Below, piece after piece: positions 30,161 to 38,456 of a stretch of 64,000 nucleotides of DNA; within the stretch, counting starts at the first letter, position 1; every line of letters begins with the position of its first letter. This DNA is from Campylobacter coli 76339 (GTDB lineage: Bacteria; Campylobacterota; Campylobacteria; Campylobacterales; Campylobacteraceae): NCBI GenBank assembly GCA_000470055.1, contig HG326877.1, positions 1,377,661-1,441,660 on the forward strand, read 5' to 3'. Position numbers and translations under genes: made by a program. The notes under the pieces are model-generated. The model was not told the DNA's origin and did not search any database. It worked only from the letters and a program-made list of their open reading frames with translations.

Positions 30161-31204
30161 ATGGATTTTGAAAACCAATTAAATGCCATTGTTGAAACAA
30201 TAGCTGAACGCAAAGCTCTTGTCAATACAGAAGAAGCGACAAAAATGACTTTTATAATGCCTTTTTTAAAAACACTAGGTTATGATGTTTTTAATCCTAG
30301 TGTTGTAGTACCCGAATATACTGCAGATATAGGAACTAAAAAAGGTGAAAAAGTTGATTATGCAATTTTTAAAGATTCGAAACCTTTTATTTTGATTGAA
30401 GCAAAAAATCATACCGAAAATTTAGATAATCATAATAATCAACTTGTTAGATATTTCAACACTAATCCAAGTATTAAATTTGCTATTCTTACCAATGGTA
30501 TCGAATATAGATTTTTTACAGATATTGAACAACAAAATCTTATGGATAAAACTCCTTTTTTAGTGGTCAATCTTGAAAAACTTAAACCTAGAGATATTAA
30601 AGACTTAAAGCGTTTTATTTGTGCTGATTTAAATTTGGATGAAATTCTCAGTATTGCTATGGAAAAAAAATATTATCGAAGCATACAAGATATCTTCAAA
30701 AGCGAAATAGAAAATCCAAGTGACGAATTCACAAGTTTTTTCGCCAAACAAATGACAGAAAAAAGAATGACCAATGCTGTCTTAGAAGAATTTAAAAATT
30801 ATATTAAAAAATCTTTTAAAGAAATTATCAATGATTTGGCTTATGAAAAAATTACAAGTATTAAAAATAATCTTCAAAATATAAACGATGATGAGAATGA
30901 AGAACAAATCGATGAAAGCAAAGATATTATCACAACAGAAGAAGAGTTGCAGGGCTTTTATATAGTCAAATCAATTCTTGCTAGTACTAATGCAAATCTT
31001 GAAGATATAAGCTATAAAGATACTTTAAGTTATTTTGGTATTTTGTATCAAAATAAAGTTACTAAGTGGATATGTAGGCTATATTTTAATACGGCTAAAA
31101 AATCTATTAGCTTTCCAGATGGAACAAATTACAATATAGAAAAATTAGAAGATATTTATCAATATAAAGCAGATATTGTTAAAGCATTTGAAAGTAGAAA
31201 ATAA
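30161..31204 (+). CDS. solitary PD-(D/E)XK protein with HsdR N-terminal-like nuclease domain
   Basis: A 347-residue protein. Residues 15-130 match the type I restriction HsdR N-terminal nuclease fold: E52 in VPEYTADI, D66 in KVDYAIF, E80-x-K82 in LIEAKNH, then Q94 and Y98 in NQLVRYF and a TNG turn at 111-113. A mainly helical middle (about 140-250) and a C-terminal domain with GFYIVKSILA and SYFGILYQN-type blocks follow. Similar stand-alone proteins are common in accessory DNA and are often annotated as type I restriction nucleases. There is no helicase, methylase or specificity gene nearby. In C. jejuni NCTC 11168 this slot holds the CapA autotransporter genes, so it is a variable site. A defence role is inferred. 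Confidence 0.75.
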   Translation: MDFENQLNAIVETIAERKALVNTEEATKMTFIMPFLKTLGYDVFNPSVVVPEYTADIGTKKGEKVDYAIFKDSKPFILIEAKNHTENLDNHNNQLVRYFNTNPSIKFAILTNGIEYRFFTDIEQQNLMDKTPFLVVNLEKLKPRDIKDLKRFICADLNLDEILSIAMEKKYYRSIQDIFKSEIENPSDEFTSFFAKQMTEKRMTNAVLEEFKNYIKKSFKEIINDLAYEKITSIKNNLQNINDDENEEQIDESKDIITTEEELQGFYIVKSILASTNANLEDISYKDTLSYFGILYQNKVTKWICRLYFNTAKKSISFPDGTNYNIEKLEDIYQYKADIVKAFESRK

Positions 31205-31228
31205 AAATTATTTTTTAATTTTTATATT

Positions 31229-31573
31229 TCACTCCATCACAAGTCGCATGAGGTGCAAATCCTCACCTTGTGAGATTTTATACTTTATGCTTTCGCATTT
31301 AGGACACTTAAAAACATTTTCTTCTAAAATACTTGTTTGATCGCATTTTAAACACAAAATTTCAAGTGGTGCAAGCTCTATAAAAAGCTTTGCATTTTTG
31401 CAAAGCTCTGAATTTTCCCTAAAAGTTTCAAAACAACGTCTAAAAAGCTCTACTTCTATACCGCTTAAACGACCTATTTTTACATAAATCTCTTGCACGC
31501 TTTTAGCTTTATGAGCAAAAGCATTTTCTTCACAAAGTTCGATTAAAGACTCTACTATACTAAGCTCGTGCAT
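31229..31573 (-). CDS. hypA: hydrogenase/nickel maturation protein HypA
   Basis: A 114-residue metallochaperone that delivers nickel to [NiFe] hydrogenase together with HypB. It starts MHELSIVESLIELCEENA, the invariant family start with the nickel-binding His2. The zinc site is two CxxC pairs (CLKC and CPKC). I used the ATG at 31573, which overlaps the hypE stop as TAATG; an upstream start would add two residues before the nickel-binding MH and is unlikely. Last gene of the hyp run. Confidence 0.93.
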   Translation of the reverse strand: MHELSIVESLIELCEENAFAHKAKSVQEIYVKIGRLSGIEVELFRRCFETFRENSELCKNAKLFIELAPLEILCLKCDQTSILEENVFKCPKCESIKYKISQGEDLHLMRLVME

Positions 31574-32547
31574 TAGCAAATTCTCGGTAAAAGTTCGCCC
31601 TTAGGAGCTTCTAAAAAGCGTTTAGCTCCATAAGCATTTTCTAAAATCACACGAGCTTTTTTCTCTTCTAAAACTTCTCCTATGATACTAGCATTTGCGT
31701 TGTATTTTTTTAAAATTTCCAAAGCCTTTAACTCATCCTCTTTTTCAACGCAAAGTATAAAAGTGCCTTCATTTGCAAGTTCAAAAGCCTCATAGCCAAA
31801 AAGCTCACAAAGTCCTAAAACCTCATCTTGTATTTTTATCTTTTCTTCAAAAATCAAAAGATCATTCCCGCTTTGCTTTGCCCATTCGTTTAAAACTGCA
31901 CTAAGTCCCCCGCGCGTTGCATCACGCATAGCTACGACTTTTATGTCTTTTTCTAAAAGCTCCAAAACTTCCTTATCTAAAGCCTTGCAGTCGCTTTTTA
32001 TATCCGCTTCTAATTCATTTCTTTTGATCAAAACACTAGCCCCGTGCCTGCCCACATCACCTGAAACAAGTATGCTAAGTCCTGCTTTGATATTTTTACT
32101 CTCTTTTTTAGAGATGATTTCGCCTAAAGCAGTGGTGTTGATATAAATTTCATCCCCCTTGCCTTTTGGCACCACTTTAGTATCACCACAAACCAACTCA
32201 ACCCCGCATTTTTCACACTCTTCTTTAATGCTTTTTAAAATGCGTTCAAGTTTTTCTAGCTCAAAGCCCTCTTCTAAAATAAGTCCTAAGCTAAGGTATT
32301 TTGGTTTTGCTCCTACCATTAAAACATCATTAACAGAACCGCAAACGCAAAGCTTACCTATATTTACCTCATCATCTAAAAAGATAGGACTTAAGACAAA
32401 AGAATCCGTGCTTAAAGCCAAATTTCCCAAAATCGCCGCATCATTGTTTTCATTTAAAATTTTATTATCAAAGATCTTAAAAAGCTTAGTTAAAAGCTCG
32501 TTCATCTCTTCTCCGCCACCCCCATGAGCCAAAGAAATATTTTTCAT
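31573..32547 (-). CDS. hypE: hydrogenase maturation protein HypE
   Basis: A 324-residue PurM-like ATPase that dehydrates the carbamoyl group on its C-terminal cysteine to a cyanide ligand for the NiFe centre. The start ISLAHGGGGEEMNELL, the LALSTDSFVLSPIF block and the C-terminal LLPRIC ending (the modified cysteine is the last residue) are all present. It receives the carbamoyl group from HypF. Overlaps hypD by ATGA. Confidence 0.95.
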   Translation of the reverse strand: MKNISLAHGGGGEEMNELLTKLFKIFDNKILNENNDAAILGNLALSTDSFVLSPIFLDDEVNIGKLCVCGSVNDVLMVGAKPKYLSLGLILEEGFELEKLERILKSIKEECEKCGVELVCGDTKVVPKGKGDEIYINTTALGEIISKKESKNIKAGLSILVSGDVGRHGASVLIKRNELEADIKSDCKALDKEVLELLEKDIKVVAMRDATRGGLSAVLNEWAKQSGNDLLIFEEKIKIQDEVLGLCELFGYEAFELANEGTFILCVEKEDELKALEILKKYNANASIIGEVLEEKKARVILENAYGAKRFLEAPKGELLPRIC

Positions 32548-33635
32548 GCATTCACCTTTGAGTATTTATAATACGCCGCACAAGCTCCCTCGCCTGAAAC
32601 CATACAGCTTCCTATAGGGCTTTTTGGGGTACAGGCTTTACCAAAAACCTTACAATCATAAGGCTTTGCCAAACCTCTTAAAATTTGTCCGCAAATACAA
32701 GCCTTACTTTCACTTTTACTTTGCACTGCGCAGTCAAATTGCTTGCTCGCATCATAAGCGCTAAATTCTTCTTTTAATTCCAAGCCACCCTCTTTTATAA
32801 GCCCTAAACCACGGAATTCAAAATCACAAACTTGAAAGTATTTTTTAACCAAATTTTGTGCTTTTTCATTGCCTTTTTCACTCACTGCTCTTTTGTATTG
32901 ATTAAAGACTTCGAAACTGCCTTTATTGATTTGTCTTACTATATTTAAAACGCTTTCCATGATATCTACAGGCTCAAAACCACTCACTGCTATAGGGGTT
33001 TTAAACTTAGTCGCTAAAGGTTTGTAAATCCCATAACCTGTGATCACACTTACATGAGAAGGCCCTAAAAAGGCATTGATCTTTACATTTTCATCATTCA
33101 TAATCGCTTCTACAGGTGCTGGAACTGTGATATGATTAATATGAAAAAAAACATTTTTTAAATTTTGCTCTATCACTTTTTCAAGAAGTAAAGCACTCAT
33201 AGGCGTAGTAGTTTCAAAACCTATGGCAAAAAAGATGATGGTTTTGTTTAAATTTTGCCTAGCAATATCCAAAACTTCAAGCGGAGAGTAAAGCGCTCTT
33301 ACATCCGCTCCCCTTGCTCTTAAATCAAGCAAAGAAATTTCACTTCCTGGAACCCTTAAAAGATCTCCTAAGGTGCAAAAAATCGTATCTTTCATAGAAG
33401 CAAGTTTGATCGCAGTATCAATGCGAACTCTTGGCATCACACAAACAGGGCAACCTGGCCCATGGATGAAATTGATCTCCTTAGGCAAAATAGAAGGCAA
33501 AGCGTATTTCATAATACTATGCGTATGCCCACCACAAATTTCCATGATATTAATCGGTGTTTTAATTTCTTGTTCTATAAGCTTTTTTAAGGCTAAAATA
33601 TTATCTTTATCTCTAAATTCATCGATGAAATTCAT
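32544..33635 (-). CDS. hypD: hydrogenase maturation protein HypD
   Basis: A 363-residue iron-sulfur scaffold that, with HypC, assembles the Fe(CN)2CO unit. MEICGGHTH carries the essential cysteine, GPGCPVCV the redox pair, and the C-terminal cysteines CGQILRG, FGKAC and SPIGSCMVSGEGAC-type region bind the [4Fe-4S] cluster. Length is standard. Overlaps hypC by 17 bases and hypE by four. Confidence 0.95.
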   Translation of the reverse strand: MNFIDEFRDKDNILALKKLIEQEIKTPINIMEICGGHTHSIMKYALPSILPKEINFIHGPGCPVCVMPRVRIDTAIKLASMKDTIFCTLGDLLRVPGSEISLLDLRARGADVRALYSPLEVLDIARQNLNKTIIFFAIGFETTTPMSALLLEKVIEQNLKNVFFHINHITVPAPVEAIMNDENVKINAFLGPSHVSVITGYGIYKPLATKFKTPIAVSGFEPVDIMESVLNIVRQINKGSFEVFNQYKRAVSEKGNEKAQNLVKKYFQVCDFEFRGLGLIKEGGLELKEEFSAYDASKQFDCAVQSKSESKACICGQILRGLAKPYDCKVFGKACTPKSPIGSCMVSGEGACAAYYKYSKVNA

Positions 33636-33900
33636 TTAAACCCATATCCCCTTCATCGCTTTTGATCTCACCACTGTTCATCTTTTCTACTATTTCTTGA
33701 TAGGTTTTTATACTTTCTAAAGCGGCTTCTTTGTCGATTTTTTCCATGGCAACACCTACATGGATTAAAACATAATCGCCCTTTTGCAAAGGCTCATCAA
33801 TCAAATCCAAATTCACTTTTCTTTTAACACCTAGAGTTTGCACCAAGGCATTATTGAGCTCATCGATTTCTAAAATTTCAGAAGGTATAGATAAACACAT
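33619..33900 (-). CDS. hypC: hydrogenase maturation chaperone HypC
   Basis: A 93-residue chaperone of the HypC/HybG family. It starts MCLSIPSEILEID; Cys2 becomes the N-terminal iron-binding residue after Met removal. The GDYVLIHVGVAMEKID block is the OB-fold signature. It carries the Fe(CN)2CO unit from HypD to the hydrogenase large subunit. Its ATG shares a base with the hypB stop. Confidence 0.94.
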   Translation of the reverse strand: MCLSIPSEILEIDELNNALVQTLGVKRKVNLDLIDEPLQKGDYVLIHVGVAMEKIDKEAALESIKTYQEIVEKMNSGEIKSDEGDMGLNEFHR

Positions 33901-34649
33901 TAAAAAAGCTCCTTTTTGAGTTTAAGCAATTTATACCAAAGCTCCATATTGGTTCCATTTTTAGCATCAAGAGTGATGATATCAGCTCTTGGGCTGAGTT
34001 CTTTTATGAGTTTTGTAGCTTCTTTGATATCAAAATCAAAATGATGAGCCAAATCCGCCTTAGTAATCAAAACAATATCTGCTTTTTTAAACATCACAGG
34101 ATATTTTTGTGGCTTATCACTGCCTTCAGTCACAGAAAGCAAGACTACATTTAAATGCTCACCCAAATCATAGCTCGCAGGACAAACCAAATTCCCCACA
34201 TTTTCTATAAAAAGTAAATCCACTCCTTTAATATCTAAATGATGCAAAGCCTCATGCACCATAAAAGCATCTAAATGACAGCTTTGTCCTGTGGTGATTT
34301 GATACGCTAAAGCTCCAGCATTTTTTACTCTTAAAGCGTCGTTATTGGTTTCTAAATCCCCTTCAATCACTGCGATTTTAAGTTCATTTTTCAAAGCTTT
34401 GATCGTGCTTTCTAAAAGCGTAGTTTTTCCGCTTCCTGGAGAGCTCATGAGATTGATACAAAGTGTATTTGCTTCATTAAAATGCGCCCTATTATGCTTG
34501 GCTTCTTCGTCATTTTTACTTAAGATTTTAGAAATTACTTCTATGGTTTTGCTTTCTTTTAGGCTTGGATTTTCATGATGATGATCATGATGATGAGAAT
34601 GCTCATGGGTATGAGCCGAATTTACTGAACAGCCACAATCCTTACACAT
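33900..34649 (-). CDS. hypB: nickel-loading GTPase HypB
   Basis: A 249-residue G3E-family GTPase. The N-terminal MCKDCGCS is the high-affinity nickel motif, followed by a histidine-rich stretch (about 13-27) that can store nickel. The GTPase has MSSPGSGKTTLLE (P-loop), the IEGDLETNND block, FIENVGNLVCPA and ITKADL. It supplies nickel to HypA and the hydrogenase. A 76-base gap with a strong hairpin separates it from hypF. Confidence 0.95.
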   Translation of the reverse strand: MCKDCGCSVNSAHTHEHSHHHDHHHENPSLKESKTIEVISKILSKNDEEAKHNRAHFNEANTLCINLMSSPGSGKTTLLESTIKALKNELKIAVIEGDLETNNDALRVKNAGALAYQITTGQSCHLDAFMVHEALHHLDIKGVDLLFIENVGNLVCPASYDLGEHLNVVLLSVTEGSDKPQKYPVMFKKADIVLITKADLAHHFDFDIKEATKLIKELSPRADIITLDAKNGTNMELWYKLLKLKKELF

Positions 34650-34682
34650 ATTATGTTCCTTTTGAAAGTTTTTCTTTGATTT

Positions 34683-34722
34683 TATCTTTAAAAGTATTAA
34701 ATTTTAATGAGTTTTAAAGATA
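34683..34722 (-). ncRNA. long hairpin in the hypF-hypB spacer
   Basis: TATCTTTAAAA (34683-34693) pairs perfectly with TTTTAAAGATA (34712-34722), and ATTAAA/TTTAAT inside extends the stem. On the transcribed minus strand it starts just after the hypF stop and is followed by an A-rich stretch, not a U-run. A processing or differential-expression element fits better than a terminator. Confidence 0.4.
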
Positions 34723-34725
34723 TTA

Positions 34726-36912
34726 TCAGTCTTTTTTTAAAAAATGCACCATTTGTCCTAGGGCTATGGAGCTATCATTGCAAGGGTATTTTAAAGATAC
34801 GAGAAAGTCAAAATTTTTAGCTTTTAAAATTTGAAGTAAGGTTTTATTTTGAAAAACTCCACCCCCTAAAAGCACTTTTAAATCATAGGCCTTGCTAAAA
34901 GTTATAATCAAATTTGCCAAAGCATTAAACATACCCGTAATAGCCTTGCTTTTTTCATCCTTTAAAGCACCCTCAATGAGTTCTTTAAAGTTGATTTCTC
35001 CATCCTTGAAAAAAAGCTCGTAAGAAAAGTCTAAATTTTCATCATAAAATGCTTCGCACATCAGTCCGATTTGTGCTTCGTAAGAAATTTTTTCTATATC
35101 AAAAACTATACTCCCAAAAGCATCGATAATGCGTCCTAAAGAACTTGTTTGAAGTATAGAGTGGGTGTGAATTTTTTTAAGATTTTCAAGTTTTATTTTT
35201 GGAATTTTAGATAAAAATGTCTTAGCCTCATCTTCTAAATTATAATGCCAAATTAAGCTCAAAGCTAAATTTTGTATATTTTTTATATCGCTATTAATAA
35301 GGGTAAAATTCTCAAAATGCGCGATTCTTTCGTATTGTTTTAAATTCCCTATAAAAATCTCGCCACCCCAAATTTTTCCATCATCACCATAACCCGTACC
35401 ATCAAAGATAAAACCCAAAGCTTTTTCATCTTTTTTAAATTCTTTTTCGTATTCAAAATAAAGTGCGCAAAAATGTGCGTAATGGTGCTGAATTTTATAA
35501 GTATTGTAAAATTCTTTTGTGTAACTAAAATTAGGATGTTTATCGCAAAGCATTTGATCAAAACTTAAATCATAACTTTGTTTAAAAAAATCAAGCAAAG
35601 AAAAAAATCTCTCGTGTACATCAACACTTTTTAAATCCCCTATATAAGGAGAAATCAAAAGTTTATTTTCATAAAAAATCACAAATTCATTTTTTAACTC
35701 AGAACCCAAAGCTAAAAAAACTCCTTTTTTATCGCTTTTAATTTCCAAATAAGTCGGATTTAAACCCCTTGAAGTACGTAAAAACATGGTTTTTCTATTT
35801 ACAACTTGAGCAATGCTATCATCGCTTGGATTGTGAATTTCTCTTGCATAGTCTAGATAAAAATCAAAAACATTGCCAAGCTTTTTAAGCAAATTATCCT
35901 CATCTTTGATAATGCTTTCACCACTTAAATTTGCACTTGTTGCCACCAAAACCCCATCAAAATATCTAAAAAGTAAAAGATGAAGTGGAGTGTAAGCTAA
36001 CATAATGCCGAGTTTATCTACATCAGGGGCGATTAAAGAAAAGGCTTTTTTAGCTTTTAAAATCACGATAGGAGCTAAAATAGAACCAAGCAGTTTTTCT
36101 TCCTCTTCATCCACAAAACAAAGCTCTTTAGCATCGCTTATATCTCTACACATTAAGGCAAAGGGTTTTTTGGGGCGGTTTTTTCTAAGTCTTAATTCTT
36201 TTATAGCTTCAAGATTAAAGGCATCGCACATCAAATGAAATCCCCCCATGCCTTTGATGGCTAAAATTTTTCCTTGCTTTAAAAGCTTAGCACAGGTCTT
36301 AAAAGCTTCATTATCTTGGGCTAGAATTTCACCCTTTTTATTTTTTAAAAAAACATCGATTTTACACTGAGGGCAACTTATAGGCTGGGCATGAAAACGC
36401 CTATTTTTAGGATCTTCATATTCACTTTTGCAAAACTCACACATTTTCAATGCTTCCATTGTGGTATTGCACCTGTCATAAGGGAGATTTTTAATGATAC
36501 TAAATCTTGGCCCACAATGCGTACAAGTGATAAAAGGATATAAAAAACGCGGATTTTTTTCATCAAAAAATTCTTTTTTGCACTCTTTACAAAGTGCAAA
36601 ATCGCTGAGCATCGGAGTAGTTTTTGTATTTTGCAAAGAAGTACCTATGCTAAAATGGGTATAATTTGTAATCGTTTGCTCTGTGATATCAATGCTATCT
36701 ATCCTTGCTAAAGGCGGGAGCTTCTCTTTGAGTTTATAGATAAAATTCTCGCATTCTTCTTTGGTGCAAGCAAGGATGATTTCTACCCCAAAACCATCAT
36801 TTTTTACTTCTCCATGAAGTCCTAATTCACAGGCAAGCTCAAAGACAAGAGGACGAAAACCTACACCTTGAACAAGTCCTGAAATTTGAAGTTTATATCC
36901 TAAGCGGTACAT
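34726..36912 (-). CDS. hypF: carbamoyltransferase HypF
   Basis: A 728-residue enzyme that makes carbamoyl-adenylate from carbamoyl phosphate and transfers the group to HypE. An N-terminal acylphosphatase domain (GLVQGVGFRPLVFELA) comes first. Paired zinc fingers follow (CxxC...CTHC and CEFC...CPQC). Then come a YrdC-like domain (IKGMGGFHLMCDA, KKPFALMC) and a Kae1-like domain with VQ-type HHYAH metal site and LLGGGVFQNKTLL. Length is slightly below the 750 usual. It overlaps the HypF-like gene upstream by 20 bases. Confidence 0.95.
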   Translation of the reverse strand: MYRLGYKLQISGLVQGVGFRPLVFELACELGLHGEVKNDGFGVEIILACTKEECENFIYKLKEKLPPLARIDSIDITEQTITNYTHFSIGTSLQNTKTTPMLSDFALCKECKKEFFDEKNPRFLYPFITCTHCGPRFSIIKNLPYDRCNTTMEALKMCEFCKSEYEDPKNRRFHAQPISCPQCKIDVFLKNKKGEILAQDNEAFKTCAKLLKQGKILAIKGMGGFHLMCDAFNLEAIKELRLRKNRPKKPFALMCRDISDAKELCFVDEEEEKLLGSILAPIVILKAKKAFSLIAPDVDKLGIMLAYTPLHLLLFRYFDGVLVATSANLSGESIIKDEDNLLKKLGNVFDFYLDYAREIHNPSDDSIAQVVNRKTMFLRTSRGLNPTYLEIKSDKKGVFLALGSELKNEFVIFYENKLLISPYIGDLKSVDVHERFFSLLDFFKQSYDLSFDQMLCDKHPNFSYTKEFYNTYKIQHHYAHFCALYFEYEKEFKKDEKALGFIFDGTGYGDDGKIWGGEIFIGNLKQYERIAHFENFTLINSDIKNIQNLALSLIWHYNLEDEAKTFLSKIPKIKLENLKKIHTHSILQTSSLGRIIDAFGSIVFDIEKISYEAQIGLMCEAFYDENLDFSYELFFKDGEINFKELIEGALKDEKSKAITGMFNALANLIITFSKAYDLKVLLGGGVFQNKTLLQILKAKNFDFLVSLKYPCNDSSIALGQMVHFLKKD

Positions 36913-38410
36913 CGCTTAACTGACAATTTTTAAGATGTTTTAAAGTATTTCTAAGCAAGGCTTTATGCTCGAACAAAGAACCGCTAATTAGCGCCATTTC
37001 ACTCTGTTTTTTTTCTCTTAAGCCATCATAAGTATCGCGTAAAAAATAAGCCAAGCTTTCCACAGCTCCATAAGCGATATTTGCACTATCTACCCCTGCT
37101 AACATAAAGCTCATAGTAGATCTTAAGGTCCTAGTATAATCAAAACTTTTATCTTCTTTCAAACGATAATCAATCTTCACCCCACGAGGCATTTTAGATT
37201 CGTCTGCGATTTTTAAGAGTTTTTCTCCTGCCTTGTGTAAATTTTCATCCAAATTTAACACCCTGCCCACCAAGCAAAGTAAAGAATAAAAATTGTTTTT
37301 AAGTTCAAAACTCTCATTTAAAAGCGGAAATTCTTTGGCAAAATTTTCTAAAAGTCTTGCACCAATTTCATCTTTTTGTATCTCTTCATAAAGCTCTTTA
37401 GAATTTTTAGGTAAAGCAAGGCAAAGTAAATTGATCTCTTTATTTGCAAGCAATAAATCTTCATACTCCTTGCTAAGCTCTAATACAAAAGCCTTTTCTC
37501 CATAACGACTTAAAAGATAAGAAATTCTTGCCATATTTTTATCTTCTTTGGAAAAGATAAGCTCTCTTGCTCTTGGGTTGATAAATTCAAAACCCTCTAA
37601 GACTACTATTTGATTATCTAAAGTCGTGATATAAAAATCTTTCTGAAATTCTTTTATCTTTTTAACACTTAAAAATTTATACTCATTTTGCCAAAGCTTT
37701 AATCCTAAAGCAAAAGAAAACAAATCCTGCGCTAGTCTTAACTTAAATTCATTAAAATCAAGATCGTGATTTTTTCTAAATACAGCGCTTAATCTTAGCT
37801 TCATCAATGGTTTTTCCAAACTCGCAAGAAGTTTTAGATTTTCATTTGAGCAAACAAAGACAGAATTTATAGCTTTGATATCGCAAGGTATTAAAAAATC
37901 GCACTCAAAATCCCCTTTAAATAAAGAAATTTCATAAATGCCCTTTTTATCCTTTAAATAAATACTTTTTTCCTTTAGTAATAAATCAAAAGCGGCGTTT
38001 AAATTTTCATCAAAATTATCTTCATTAAGACTTTGAAATTCGTTTAAATCACTTGAAAATTCACACTCGCAAAATATACCCCATTCGTTTTTGCTTAATT
38101 CTTTTTTTTCTTGATAGAGCTTTGAATTAAGATAAGTAAGATAAGTAAAAAGGAAAAATTCTTTATCCTTTACTTCTTGCTGATGAAATTCTCCCGCTTT
38201 AACATCAAATTTTTTCAAAAAAATACTATGACTCATAGAATTTAAAGAATCACAAAAAGTCTTTAAATTTTCTTCGTCCGCATCAATGCTAAAATGATAT
38301 TTATCCTCTTGTTTTTCTAAAGTATAACGATAATTTTTCGCATAAAAACGCAGCAAATATTCAAATATATCATTATCCGCACTATAAACAAAATCAAATT
38401 CCAAAGTCAT
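36893..38410 (-). CDS. degenerate HypF-like protein heading the hyp operon
   Basis: A 505-residue protein annotated as hypothetical in relatives (Cj0621 by order). Read against the adjacent HypF it follows the same order. Residues 1-70 have an acylphosphatase-like beta-alpha-beta pattern but no GxVQGVGFR loop. About 125-215 resemble the YrdC part (AFDLLLKEKSIYLKDKKGIY, then ENLKLLASLEKPLMKLRL). The C-terminal 130 residues resemble the Kae1-like end (GRVLNLDENLHKAGEKL, MSFMLAGVDSANIAYGAVES, then SGSLFEHKALLRNTLKHL beside HypF's GGGVFQNKTLLQILK). The zinc-finger cysteines and the HHxxH metal site are missing, so it is probably a non-catalytic paralogue. This reading is mine and rests on eye alignment. 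It has its own promoter and overlaps hypF by 20 bases. Confidence 0.6.
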   Translation of the reverse strand: MTLEFDFVYSADNDIFEYLLRFYAKNYRYTLEKQEDKYHFSIDADEENLKTFCDSLNSMSHSIFLKKFDVKAGEFHQQEVKDKEFFLFTYLTYLNSKLYQEKKELSKNEWGIFCECEFSSDLNEFQSLNEDNFDENLNAAFDLLLKEKSIYLKDKKGIYEISLFKGDFECDFLIPCDIKAINSVFVCSNENLKLLASLEKPLMKLRLSAVFRKNHDLDFNEFKLRLAQDLFSFALGLKLWQNEYKFLSVKKIKEFQKDFYITTLDNQIVVLEGFEFINPRARELIFSKEDKNMARISYLLSRYGEKAFVLELSKEYEDLLLANKEINLLCLALPKNSKELYEEIQKDEIGARLLENFAKEFPLLNESFELKNNFYSLLCLVGRVLNLDENLHKAGEKLLKIADESKMPRGVKIDYRLKEDKSFDYTRTLRSTMSFMLAGVDSANIAYGAVESLAYFLRDTYDGLREKKQSEMALISGSLFEHKALLRNTLKHLKNCQLSDVPLRI

Positions 38411-38439
38411 ATTGTGCCTTTTTTGAAAAATAAACTATA

Positions 38440-38448
38440 AATATAGCA
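38440..38448 (-). promoter_or_regulatory. extended -10 promoter of the hyp operon
   Basis: The minus strand reads TGCTATATT, a TGn-extended -10-like box about 30 bases before the HypF-like gene's ATG and just after the end of the YgjP-like gene. It would drive the seven-gene hyp run. Confidence 0.45.
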
Positions 38449-38456
38449 TTTTTTAC

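Noticed and set aside
35349-35561. Minus-strand 70-residue frame inside hypF
   Set aside because: It is a shifted reading of the conserved HypF Kae1-like domain, with no ribosome site of its own.
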